64,000 nucleotides of DNA from Diplolepis rosae (lineage: Eukaryota > Arthropoda > Insecta > Hymenoptera > Diplolepididae), in the NCBI GenBank assembly GCA_030998225.1, contig JAPYXD010000696.1, positions 2,294,001 through 2,358,000 on the forward strand. Direction: 5' to 3'. This document shows, piece after piece, positions 11,518 to 21,623 of this stretch. The notes beneath the pieces are model-generated. The model worked only from the letters and a program-made list of their open reading frames with translations. It searched no databases and was not told the DNA's origin. Made by a program: the position numbers and the translations under genes. Numbering within the stretch: the first letter of the stretch is position 1; every line of letters starts with the position of its first letter.

Positions 11518-12279
11518 GTGCCAAGTACATTTATGCAGGCACTCAAAATTAAATTACGAAATGATATGAACGAAGTGGTTGTTCGCGCGGTGTTCGACAG
11601 TGGCTCTCAAAATTCATATATTTTAAAAAGTGTTGCGGCTCAAATGGGTTACAAACCGCTAGGCAAACAAGAACTAGTGCATTTGCTTTTCGGAGGTGCT
11701 AAATCTGAGGTTACGACAGACACGAATGATTTGATTCGCGTGAGTACCTTAGACGGCAGCTATTTGTGTAATGTCCAAGCGCTCGACCAGGACTCGATAT
11801 TTGTGGATGTACCTGCGGTGATTTAAGGAAGCTGGCTAAAGGAGTTGAACCGTCAAAATATAAAGTTGTTTGACGTTTTCAGTGAAGAAAAAACAGTGGC
11901 AGTGCTCATCGGGGCAGATGTAGCCGGAAAACTGCTCACAGACAGAATACATCAGTTAGAGAACGGCTTAACGGCCGTCGAGACGCGTTTGGGATGGACG
12001 CTAATAAAAAAGGTACCCGCAACAAAAAAATGTGAAAATTTATATATGGCTGTGTCAGCTATTTTAATGTTTGTAAATGAAGCCGTTATTAAAGACTTAT
12101 TATCTCTAGACGCGTTAGGAATTAGAGATCCGATCAAGCAACGCCTTCAAGAAGATCAGTGTAAGATGCATCTGCCAAGGAGAAAGGATAACCATCGATC
12201 AACGACTGCGTTGAAAAGGGGCCAAATCTCATCGGGTTCGTCACAACAAACCTGCTACACTTCCGAGAAGCTAAGATAG
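11518..12279 (+). pseudogene. BEL-1 aspartic protease and linker
   Basis: VRAVFDSGSQNSYI (near 11583-11625) contains the intact D-S-G active-site triad of the BEL protease; the family domain continues to about 11826, where a stop intervenes. The same frame resumes at 11830 with IKLFDVF, VLIGADV and LENGLTAVETRLGWTLIKKV, the standard BEL segment linking protease to reverse transcriptase. After about 12130 the protein no longer matches expectation, indicating a deletion joining this linker to mid-reverse transcriptase. Confidence 0.75.
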
Positions 12280-12958
12280 GCATAATAGCAGACATCAAGA
12301 AGGCATTTCTGCAAATTAGCTTAAATGTAAACGATGGCGATTTCTTGCGTTTTCTATGGCATGATAAGCAAGGCGAAGTTATAGTTCTGAGACATTGTAG
12401 AGTAGTGTTTGGGGTGTTCTGCAGCCCTCTTATCTTGGGAGCAATGCTTAACATGCATTTAGAGAACGCAATAGAATCAGTAGGCTCCGATAAAGGTGAA
12501 CATTTTTCAAGAGATGATATTGTAAAACTTTTGCTCAGTTTTTATGTAGATAACTGCGTTACTAGAGTAAATCCGGTTGATGAATTTCGTAGTTTTGTTA
12601 TCGATGCAAGAGCAGTGATGGAGTCGGCTAGATTCGATTTGCGAAGGTGGGAGTACACGCAGGTTACTTCTCAGAAAAATCAGACAAGAGTATTGACAAT
12701 ATTGCGAAATAAAGAAAAGCATACCCTTTCGCTCAAGGTGGCTTTTGCAGAGCAGCTAGAGACCGATAAGGCAACCAAACGAAGCATATTATCTGTCGCA
12801 CATCGCATATTTGATCAGTTAGGTTTCATGGCTCCGGCGGCACTTTGTCCACGACTTTTATTGCGAAAAACTTAGGCTCAAGGTTTATCGTGGGACAAAA
12901 AAGTAAGTGACAATATAAAAGTTAAATTTTTAAAATGGGTAAATAATTTGACGCATTA
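12280..12958 (+). pseudogene. BEL-1 reverse transcriptase, 5' part deleted
   Basis: The frame begins in the palm domain with IIADIKKAFLQISL (first catalytic Asp, near 12290) and continues through FGVFCSP to YVDNCVT (near 12542), where the usual catalytic Y/F-V-D-D has become YVDN. RWE, VAHRIFDQLGFMAPA follow as in BEL polymerases. The fingers subdomain before the first Asp is missing. With D-D changed to D-N the enzyme would be inactive. Confidence 0.8.
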
Positions 12959-13440
12959 ATTTACGCAGCGGTCGTATTTTTACGCGTAGAAACGGAGTCG
13001 GGAGTGAGGGACAACTTTGTGCAAGCCAAATCACGCGTCGCGCCGGCTAGGAAAGAAAATTCTGAGGCGCGAGCGGCCATAACTCGACTATAATTATTAG
13101 CAGCAACCACTGGAGCTAGATTGACGGTATCAATGTTAGAGTCATTCAATGACCGGAAAATAAATGTTTATTATTGGAGTGACTCGTCCACGGTTCTAAC
13201 TTGGATTCACAAGGAGAGTAATTAGGCAACTTGTGTGTGGAATCGCGTGAAAGAAATCCGTAGCTTGTTGCCTCATGAGCAGTGGCGGCATTATTGGGCC
13301 ACTTAAATCCCGCAGATTTACCCTCACGTAGTTGCACCGTCGATCAGCTGTTAATGTCGCGATGGTGGGAGGGGCCCGAATGGTTGTAATCGAAATCGTA
13401 AAATTGGCTTTGAAACTTAGTTTTTTAAATTTGCGGACTA
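12959..13440 (+). pseudogene. BEL-1 RNase H
   Basis: KSRVAPARKENSEARAAITRL, then a stop and LLAATTGARL carry the first part of the BEL RNase H fold; YYWSDSSTVLTWIHKESN (near 13170-13220) has the catalytic Asp, and [18 protein letters not shown] follows. WWEGPEWL near 13360-13383 is the conserved exit of the domain. Stops at several points break the frame. Confidence 0.7.
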
Positions 13441-14483
13441 CGGAAATATCAAACGAATGCTAGGATGGGTTAAAAGATTTATTGGCAACATAAAGCTTCG
13501 TGAGCCTCGTGTAAGAGGGCAATTATCTAGTCGCGAAGTTGAATAGGCAGAAATTCTATTATTAAGAATTGTACAAGCTAAAGTTTTCAAAGAGGGCCAA
13601 GAAGATATGAGAATTAGACATTTACAAGCGTTTAGAGATAACGACGGGTTCTTACGTGTGAAAACTAAAATAATATTACGTGAAGATACGTATGATTTTC
13701 GATGTCCATTTGTTTTACCCACGGTCAATGATTTACTTAATTTAATTATAAAAGAGTGCCTTAAGAGAAAGATTTTGGATAATAGGGGACAGGAAAATGA
13801 TTAGATCGATAATAAGAAAGTGTACTGATTGCTGTCGACATGATGCTAAACCTCTACGTTGCGTAGCCGCAACCTTACCGGTCGACAGAATTCGAGATGT
13901 AGCAATTTTTTAAATAGTGGGCGTAGATTTTCCCGAATCATCATTTTTAATGGCTCTACAACGACATATCGCGCAACGAGGCAAACCAAGTGTTATATAT
14001 AGCGATAATGGCACTAAAAAGATACAAACATCGTCAAAGAGTGAAGGCGGAATTGCGGTGTCGTTTTAGGATCGAATACCTAGGAGCACTAATAAATAAA
14101 ACCTACGAAAAAAATGTTGAAAGGTGCATAACGATAATGTCAAACGCTTGGATTGGCCATTGGCGCGAGTGATAGAGCTCATAGCAGGTTAAGATGGACA
14201 TGTGCGAGTAGTACGGTTGCGTACAGACAATAGCGAATTTGTGAGAACAATCCAGCACATCTATCCTTTAAAGATTAAATATTGTAAGGCGGAACAGAGT
14301 GTGTGTGAAAATGATTTAATTACGAAGAAGTTTAAAAATCTAGATACGAAAAAGCTAAGCCAAAATGTTAAAGTAGCTAAGATGCATGCAAATAAGAAAG
14401 TTGGCAGAAATAATCAGAAACCATGCGTTATGACTCGGAGCGGTCGAAAGGTTGTTAAGCCTGACCACTTGACTCATAATTAG
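13441..14483 (+). pseudogene. BEL-1 integrase and C-terminal tail
   Basis: The N-terminal part (13540-13804) is ordinary BEL integrase leader. CTDCCRHDAKPL near 13830 is the second half of the HHCC zinc site. VGVDF near 13920 marks the first catalytic Asp, YSDNGT near 14000 the second, but the sequence between them is shortened, and the Glu region is lost. After a gap, WPLARVIELIAG (near 14150), DGHVRVVRLRT and IYPLKI form the conserved BEL C-terminal tail, ending in a Lys-rich stretch at 14483. Confidence 0.7.
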
Positions 14484-15273
14484 AATCTTATATTTTACCA
14501 TTCCAACAGCATGTTCTTTACGATTATACTCGTATATTGTATATTTTTTAAATTGTCCTATTATACCATTTTACCTACAACTCATCTTAATATTATATCT
14601 AATGATTATGTAGTGAGTGGGTACGAACACGGGAGAAGAAATAAGGACTGGGGATCGTATATATTAAAAAATCAGTTAAATGTAAAATAAGTAGAAACGC
14701 AATTTCTCTTTACAAAAGGTATTTTAAATTTTCAAATCGCCCTATTCTGATTTCATGAATTTACTCCCGGGTGATCAGCCTGGAGAGCAATTAATTAAAA
14801 TATCAAACTTTGAAATAAAAATAAAATTATTATTTTTCTGCTTGTTTGCGAGCTGGTTTTGTCTGATCCGTTCTACATCTTATATTATTGATCTCTTTCA
14901 AAATAACTACTTCGGGTTCTTCCTCTGGTTCATATATCATCAGTGCCCACAGACTTCCGATGAGTTTTCACTCCTCTTTCCGTATTCAATTACGAAGTTG
15001 TCATTCCCTGCTTCCTGGGTTGCTTCTTCTTCGGGTTTTTTAGTGTTCTCGGGCGTGTATTAATTTCCTTCATATTTTTATATTGCACAATCATACACGT
15101 TGCGTCGCATGTCTTTCATTTCTACTTAGGTCGCGATTTCTGTCATGATTTCTTTTTTTATTTTGGTTCTGCTTTGATTTTGCATTTCCGAAGCTTTGGA
15201 GAAAACTGACGCTTTCACTTTTTTCCCTTTTTTTCATTTTCCTGACGCTTACGCTGATGATTCATCGCTATCT
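14484..15273. other. Spacer between BEL-1 and gypsy-2
   Basis: No LTR could be matched to the one at 8366-8903. A 102-codon open frame at 14755-15063 has no recognisable domain and lies in sequence resembling the antisense of the adjoining gypsy. The tract is likely the 3' untranslated part of both elements. Confidence 0.3.
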
Positions 15274-16246
15274 CTACCCCTTCCTTGAATCGCTAACCCC
15301 ACTCCTGAGTGATGACCGTCCGGTATGTTTCAGGTCTACCGCATGAAATTGCCCCCTCTCGCGTTCAGTCTCAGTGTGGCTGAGGATGTATGTGTTTCGT
15401 ACGATGCTCTTATTTACCTTATAGGGTCCTTCGTAGAGGGCAAGGAATTTTGCTATCTTACCGGCTGCTGCATTGGCAACGTTGCAGGCTTTCACCAATA
15501 ATACAAGGTCACCAGGTTAAAAGATAAGTCCAATTTTATCTTTATTTATCGTCGCCTTCCTGTTTCTCCTCTTGTCTTAATTTTTCCTCTGATTATTCTA
15601 ATAAGTTCCATTCTGTTGTTTTGATTTCTATTAGGTCTTATTTGTGGAATCCATCTTTCCCAGATTCTACTAGGTTTTTTTCCAATTAATGCTTCATGTG
15701 AAGTTATTTCTATTTTGTCATGGTACGATTCATTGAAAATAGTTACAATTTCATCAATCCAGTTATACCATGAATCGTGTTTGTTTTCTGGTAAGAACGC
15801 CCTAAAACACCTCGCTAGCTCCCGATTTATTCTCTCAACCATGTTCGCTTGTGTATGACGTATTGAGGTTAGAATCATTTTTATGTCTCTTTCTCTCAAT
15901 GTTTCCTTCCATTTTTTGCTTGTAGATTGTGTACCTCGATCTGACAGTATTTTCTGTGGTTTCCTTATGTCATTAATAAATTTATCGATTTTTTTATCGT
16001 TGCTTCACAAGTGGCCTTTTTTAGTGGGTATAGTTTAGTATATTTCGTAAATGTATCTATCACTACTAAAATATACTCATAACCATATTTTGTTTTTACC
16101 AGGGGTCCAAAAAAATCGATGGATAAGAAATCTGATGGTTCTTCTGGTTCTACCGCATCCTGAATGATGGTAGATGACGTGGTCGAGATCTTATTTCGTT
16201 GACATGAGTCACATGTACTCAATGTCTGTCTGATTATTCTAGCCAA
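15274..16246 (-). pseudogene. gypsy-2 integrase
   Basis: CDSCQRNK is the C-x2-C half of the zinc site; FLSIDFFGPL holds the first catalytic Asp and YILVVIDTFTKYTKLYPL the following strands. The second Asp region is broken at about 15940. HTQANMVERINREL carries the catalytic Glu. 15274-15498 adds the C-terminal subdomain (FLALYEGPYKVNK, then HAVDLK). Frames change at about 15950 and 15520. Confidence 0.75.
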
Positions 16247-16354
16247 GCGTGGATAATAGAAATGTTCTCTGATAATTCTGTGATTTTTGTCCGCTCCGGT
16301 GTGTCCATAAGCTGTGTGAAATTCCCAAATTTTGTATTTGTATTAATGTATTAA

Positions 16355-16989
16355 TTAGTAAGTATTATCGGTCTGCCTCTGGCGTTTTCTGATGTGTTTC
16401 AGATGATTTCTCAGTTCCCTTGAGCATTCATATTTCAGTGCCTTTATAGTGATTTGTGTTATAGCTTTTTCCGTCTCCCAGTCTTTTCCTAGATTTTGCC
16501 TGCTGAGCTGATCTGCAGCGATATTCTCTTTTCCTGGGCAATGCTCCATTGTGATATTATAATCCTGTATGGCAAGTATCCATCGTATCAGCCGTGCATT
16601 CGTGAATTTACACGTCCGTAGGAAAGTCAATGCCATTAGATCTGCCCTATTGATTATGTGAGCTCCTTGCAGGTATGTTTGGAATTTTCGCAATGCCCAC
16701 ACAATTGCCAAGAGTTCTTATTCCGTGGTAAAATATGACAGATCTGGTCCTTTTAGTGTTCTGCTAGCTAGTGTAATAATTTCTTTTCCATTTTTATGAT
16801 TTTTTTATATAAGATTGCTCCTAAAGCATAGTTGCTTGCATCAGTTTCCAGGTAGTATGATTTTCTTGGGTCCGGAATATATAGAGTGATGGTTTCACAA
16901 AAACGCTGCGTGACTCTGTTAAAGCTTCTCTGCATGTTCTCGTCCCATTTACAGGGTACTCCTTTCTTTATTAGATTTAGTAAAGGCAC
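16355..16989 (-). pseudogene. gypsy-2 RNase H
   Basis: CKWDENMQRSFNRV and YYLETDASNYALGAILYKK carry the tethered RNase H with its catalytic DAS. After a shift MAIVWALRKFQTYLQG and DHCPG-type sequence (EHCPGKENIAADQLSR) complete the domain; the ADxLSR exit motif is intact. Confidence 0.75.
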
Positions 16990-17010
16990 TGTCTCTTCAG
17001 CGTTTTGCTG

Positions 17011-17392
17011 CTAAATTTTTAGTAAAAATGTACCAAACCTAAGAATCCTCAGTTGTTTAACGTTTTTGGGTGCTAGAAAGTCCATGATTCCTTGAACTTT
17101 TTCTTCGTCTAGTTTAATTCCCTCAGTCGTTAGGATGAACCCTAGAAACTTTGTTCCTTTTTTAAAGAAGTTTGATTTACTCAAATTCAGAGTTAGATTG
17201 TTTTTCTCCAGACGCGTCAAGAGTTCTTTCAAATGTTCTAAATATTGTTTCGCTGATTCTGATGTTATGAGTGTATCATCGACAAACGAAATGATGTTAT
17301 CTCCGATACCTTGCAAAACATGATCCAGCTCTCTTACCAGTGCAGCAAATGAGAATCCTCGATGGATGAGAACTGTACCTTTTCGACATCCG
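17011..17392 (-). pseudogene. gypsy-2 reverse transcriptase, 3' half
   Basis: Minus-strand translation shows LDHVLQGIGDNIISFVDDTL with the catalytic FVDD, followed by HLKELLTRLEKNNLTLN and KGTKFLGFILTTEGI (the GF/YLGH-like thumb), then KVQGIMDFLAPKNVKQLR. All are standard Ty3 motifs in normal spacing. The fingers are lost at the junction, and a shift near 17035 separates it from RNase H. Confidence 0.8.
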
Positions 17393-17883
17393 TGGTCCAT
17401 CAATTGTTGGTGCGGCATTGTCGGCGATCACGTCATTGGTCCATATTTTTTTGAAGGTCGCTTGACTGGGCAAGTTACCGCAAAATTTCTGCAAAACGTA
17501 CTGCCTCAATTAATGGAAGACGTGCCCTTGCATGTTCGCATGAACATGTGGATGCAACACGACGGTGCACCACCCCATTATGCTTTGTGTTTAAAACAAG
17601 TGATGAATGAGATTCTTGACGAAAAGTAGATAGGACGACGCGGGCCTGTAGCTTGACCACCTCATTCGCCAGATCTAACATCACCAGATTACTTTTTATG
17701 GGGTTTTATCAAAGAACGCGTAATGGTAGTAGCACCTACCACGCCTGACGACATGAAAGAAAGAATACGCCGAGCGTGTACCGAAATTACACCACAAATG
17801 TGGGCTGTTCCTCACCTTGCATAAAAGAAAGAAATTGTAGGTTTACGGTTGAAATCACGAGACGTAACGTATTATAACGTGTG
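17393..17883 (+). pseudogene. Tc1/mariner-type (IS630) transposase C-terminal fragment
   Basis: WCGIVGDHVIGPYFFEGRLT, MWMQHDGAPPHYA (second catalytic Asp, near 17555) and HSPDLTSPDYFLWGFIKERV (third catalytic position region, near 17665-17718) are typical of insect IS630/Tc1-mariner transposases. One stop lies at 17627. The first catalytic Asp and DNA-binding domain are absent; the left side is cut by gypsy-2. It ends YYNV near 17883. Confidence 0.75.
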
Positions 17884-18239
17884 AAGTCCTTTTGAAATCA
17901 TACGAAGTTATCGCATGACGCAAGGAAAAAAATTCTGCCCATGCGCATTACCGCGCTGTATTAACGAGTCATGTGCTTTTCAATCAGCTGTTGCATAATT
18001 TAAAAAAATTTGAATCTACGATATAAATAGAACTAGAATATTTACTTGTAATGATATTATATACGAAAATGTGCACAAAAATGTGAACATCTTGGTGTGT
18101 ATAATGTAATGTTGAGTAAATTTTTTCAAAATTCATTTCAAAAAAATATTTTTATTCAATTTCATCAATCATATTAGTATGAATTTCCAAATAAACTTTA
18201 AATGTCGACATTTTCTTTCATTACTATTTTGAAATTATT
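17884..18239. other. Non-coding, likely 3' end of the preceding transposon
   Basis: No coding frame was seen. The AT-rich sequence probably belongs to the Tc1/mariner fragment, but no inverted end partner is in the window. Confidence 0.25.
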
Positions 18240-18760
18240 CTTTATCTTTTCACCCCTGAAATTAAAAACACCAAAATTTTTTGGTACAGTTAAAATGTCT
18301 TAATTTTTAAAATAACAAGTTATGTATAAAATATTACGTATGCTGAAAGTTTTTTCAGAGTATTTTGATATTACAATATACAATATATAATCTTCCACCC
18401 CCGCCCCCATTTTTTTTAAGGTTTTAATCTTTCGGGCATCACTAGACCCATTTAAAGCAACACGAAATTTGGATCTAAGCGAGTGTGTTTGGGACGAAAT
18501 AGCATTTTTTATACTTTTCCAGGACATTATTCGATAAGGCAGGTTTATCTCATTTCGTTCCCTATTTTTTGAAGGTTTCAATTTTTTTGGGCATCACAAG
18601 ATCATTTAAGGCAACACGAAATTTGAATTTAAGTGAGTGTGCTTCGGGGGAAAATAGCATTTTTTCAATTTTTAAGTCAACAAAGTATGTTTTGCACCCC
18701 TGGAATTAAAAACTTCAACATTTTTCCGGGCATATCGTATTTTTGAGGCACCCTGATTCT
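18240..18760. repeat. Internally duplicated non-coding block
   Basis: Two imperfect direct copies lie about 155 bp apart. Each contains caacacgaaattt followed by aagtgagtg/agcgagtg and aaatagcatttttt (near 18458-18510 and 18610-18665). Flanking acccctg-aattaaaaac motifs at 18250 and 18697 extend the duplication. Origin is unknown. Confidence 0.5.
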
Positions 18761-19119
18761 ATACATACTCAAAGTTTTTATTTGGGGAAAATCTTTTTCA
18801 TTGTTCAATGAACGTTCGAAACTGTAAATACATACCATATTATATAAAAATGTTATACGTATCTTAAAAAACTTTCAGGATAACTTTTTGAAGAATAGGT
18901 TTATTTAGTATAACTTCATATTAAAGAAATCTTATTGCATGAGTTTACCAGGTCTAGAAGTATGAAACCGAAATTTCTCTATAGACAGTGCTTGCCATCA
19001 GTTTAGGGACCGTACGACCGCTTCTGCTGCGCCATCTTCTCCCTCTAGCAGCTGAGAAAGATTTTCAGTAGACAACAACCCAAGTTCGATATACCAGTGT
19101 ATTTACTACAAGCATCAAC

Positions 19120-20041
19120 ATGTCGAGTTTTGTGCCTACGAACTACGATTTGCGGACAGCGCTGGTTTTTTGTTATCACTTGAAGAAAACTGCTGCAGAA
19201 TCGCATCGAATGCTTGTCAAAGCTTATGGTGAACATGCTCTTGGCAAAACACAGTGTTCCGAGTGGAACGAAACAAAACGAAGATCGTGGAAAACCACCG
19301 AAGAAGTTCGAAGACTGGGATCAGAAAGGTGTTATCTATTATGAGCTGCTAAAACCTGGTGAAACTGTCAACACGAATCGCTACCAACAGCAAATGATCG
19401 ATTTAAATCGAGCATTACAAGAAAAACGACCGGATTATCGAAGAAGGCAACACAAAATCATTTTTCAGAGCGTCTCCTTTGAAAATCCGATGTTCGGTAC
19501 CTGTAGCGCGGTTTGAAACTACGATTTTCAACCCTAGGGTTGAAAGTCGCTGTTTCAACCCGCTCCACAGTTACAGCCAATCAGATTCTCAAAAGAGTTG
19601 CTATGAAAAATAGTATACATTACTCGAAACAAAACACAGCGAATGCAACTCGTGTGATTGCAGCCCTCGCTTCGCTCGGGCAGCAAATTTCACACTAATG
19701 CAATCGCTGTGTTTCGCCCCTTGTAATGTAATATACTATTTCTTCACGATAATGCCCCATCACTCACAGCGAAACGGGTCAAGGAAACGATCGAGACGTT
19801 TAGTTGGGAAATACTGGCACATGCTGCTTATTCTCCAGACTAAGCTCCGTCGGATTACCATCTGTTCGCATCGCTGGGCCACGCTCTCGCTGAACAGCGC
19901 TTCACTTCGTACGAAAATGTACGAGAATGGCTGGATAACTGGTTTGATTTAAAAGACGAACAGTTTTATTGGCGTGACATTCATCACCTTCCGAAAGGGT
20001 GGGAAAAATGTGTAAATAGCAATGGAGATTACTTTGAATAA
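19120..20041 (+). pseudogene. mariner-1 transposase, internally deleted and interrupted
   Basis: The Met at 19120 opens the helix-turn-helix region (LRTALVFCYHLKKTAAESHR). Near 19285 the sequence jumps, with a frame change, from the first HTH directly to GVIYYELLKPGETVN in the catalytic domain, so the region with the first catalytic Asp is lost. Beyond the MITE, HDNAPSLTAKRVKETIETF (second Asp, 19745) and YSPD-APSDYHLFASLGHAL (third Asp; mariner D,D34D type) are readable with one stop. It ends at 20041, and is non-functional. Confidence 0.8.
19466..19741. mobile_element. Short MITE nested in mariner-1
   Basis: Mariner coding sequence breaks at about 19466 and resumes at about 19741. The insert has partly inverted halves: atagtatacattac with gtaatgtaatatactat, cacagcgaatgca with tgcaatcgctgtg, and a short hairpin ccctcgcttcgctcggg near 19665. 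A second hairpin, ttcaaccctagggttgaa, lies near 19530. No target duplication could be fixed. Confidence 0.55.
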
Positions 20042-20119
20042 AATATTTTTGATCACTTTCATGCAACAGACGTATAACTGTTGCAAAAAAAATTTCGGTT
20101 TCATACTTCTAGACCTGGT

Positions 20120-21205
20120 ATATAAAAACCAGAGCATATGGGCGATTCCACCCAAGATTTAATTAAAAAAAAATTTTTTTAATTTTTTTATAGTGATATA
20201 AATTTTTGAGTAGTGAATTTGCAAACTTTTGAGGTTTGTAAAAAGGTTTTTACGATCGCGAGTATCAGAAAATAATAAGGAACGTCTGTTAACTTCGTTT
20301 TAGTAAATAATTTGAATTTTTTTTTAATTTAAATTATAGGCTGACGATCCGTCTGGATTTCCCCGGACATGTCCTCATTTTAGGATTTGTGTGAGTTGTC
20401 CTACAGGATTTTTCACTTTGTCCGGTTTTTTTCCGGATTTTTCAAATCATAAATTTTTATTTTTTAATCAACTTTTGGATACTTTTTTGTGCAAAATGTT
20501 ATTATTCAATGCCATCTAAGGACTTCTTCGTCAATTGGCAAGCCTCCCCAGGAACATAAAGCGATGGACTAAAATCACTGTGAATTGCGCATTTTAAAAT
20601 TGCAGATTCAAAATATTGTGGACATTTCAAACGTTAAGCTTTTTAATCGACAATTTGATTCCAGACCGATTAAATTATTACTTTTTAAAATATTTTTCAC
20701 GCTTTTTCTATTCGTAAAAATTTGTTTTACTGATGTTAATCGTGATTTCACAATTGAGATAAAAAATTCACGAAACGCATCTTGACGATTCAAATTTAAT
20801 GGACTGTGTCACTTAATCGTAAAACTACGAGTCAACGCCACTGAAACCAATTTATACGATTGAAAAGTCCTGAACGCAATTCAAAAATGTTTCGATGTAA
20901 TTGTTTTCAGATAAAACAGCAGATTCAGAAACGTTCAATCGTAAATTTTAAGACACACAATTCATAGAAATTTCAATCAATCGTTTTTTTTTCCTGGGTC
21001 AGCAACTCAAAAATAACCTTTTAACTCAATAGATTATTAATTAAAAAGCATCAGGGTTCAGAAATAAAAATATAATATGTTAAGCGTTTATAACATCTAA
21101 TATAATATTCACTTTGCTACCCTATCTTGTCCACTTTTTCTAATTTTTCTGTCTGACTTGTTCATGTCTCCAGCATGACCGATGGCCTTAAGAACACTAA
21201 TTTCT
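20120..21205. other. AT-rich spacer
   Basis: No gene is seen. Between 20350 and 20450 the repeated motif ccggattt/ccggacat resembles a degraded hAT end; nothing else is recognised. Confidence 0.25.
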
Positions 21206-21206
21206 A

Positions 21207-21490
21207 GTGATGGGACATCGATGTCAAAACATCGAAAACATCGATGTTTTGCTTTCGATTATCGATGTTTTTAACATCGATATTGCCTTATCGATGTCGA
21301 TGTGCAAATATCGATATAAAGTTTCGATGTCGATGCTTTTTAGATGTTTTAGGGTTCTTTTTACAACTTCTGTTTGCTGGCGAGCTGCATAACTTGAAAG
21401 GTCAATTCCATTAGAGATATTGATTTTTCGTCGAAAACCGTCGGAAAAAACCAATCAAGTTCTGCAGCTCGCCAGCAAACAGTAGGTGAA
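21207..21490. repeat. hAT-like left terminus plus a short inverted repeat
   Basis: TAGTGATGGGACATCGATG at 21207, followed by many atcgat copies, looks like a hAT end. A partner-like end (atattgcatcacta) lies far off at 44980. Separately, ctgtttgctggcgagctgca at 21367 is inverted at 21462-21482, flanking about 75 bp. Both are small relics. Confidence 0.4.
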
Positions 21491-21623
21491 ATTACAGTTT
21501 TTTTTTATGGATCAAGTTTTCCACGATTTCACAATATCGCATTATATACAGGAAATCCTATGCCCTGCAGTGGTTTTCGGCATTCAATTTGTGCGAACTG
21601 TGACGATTGAAGGTAAGCTAATA

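Larger units (their letters stand above)
8366..14640 (+). mobile_element. BEL/Pao LTR retrotransposon (BEL-1), decayed
   Basis: All expected BEL parts occur in order on the plus strand: LTR and primer site, gag, zinc knuckles, protease, reverse transcriptase, RNase H, integrase and the conserved C-terminal tail. A 1252-bp MITE interrupts the gag/knuckle junction (9836-11087). No 3' LTR was identified after 14483. The 5' part of reverse transcriptase and part of integrase are deleted. Confidence 0.8.
15274..17392 (-). mobile_element. Ty3/gypsy element (gypsy-2), pol fragment
   Basis: Read on the minus strand from 17392 downward: reverse transcriptase, RNase H, integrase and an integrase C-terminal extension. 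Gag, protease and the first half of reverse transcriptase are missing; the break at about 17392 abuts a Tc1/mariner fragment on the other strand. No LTR is recognised. Several frames are needed, but catalytic motifs remain readable. Confidence 0.8.
18948..20118 (+). mobile_element. mariner element (mariner-1), TA-flanked
   Basis: Perfect 29-bp inverted ends start CCAGGTCTAGAAGTATGAAA (18948-18976 and 20090-20118) and TA dinucleotides flank both sides. The element carries a shortened mariner transposase and is interrupted by a small MITE at 19466-19741. At 30632-30714 a second, end-only copy of this family occurs. Confidence 0.9.

Noticed and set aside
14755..15063. 102-codon plus-strand frame between BEL-1 and gypsy-2
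   Set aside because: No domain or conserved pattern; low-complexity hydrophobic composition fits chance.
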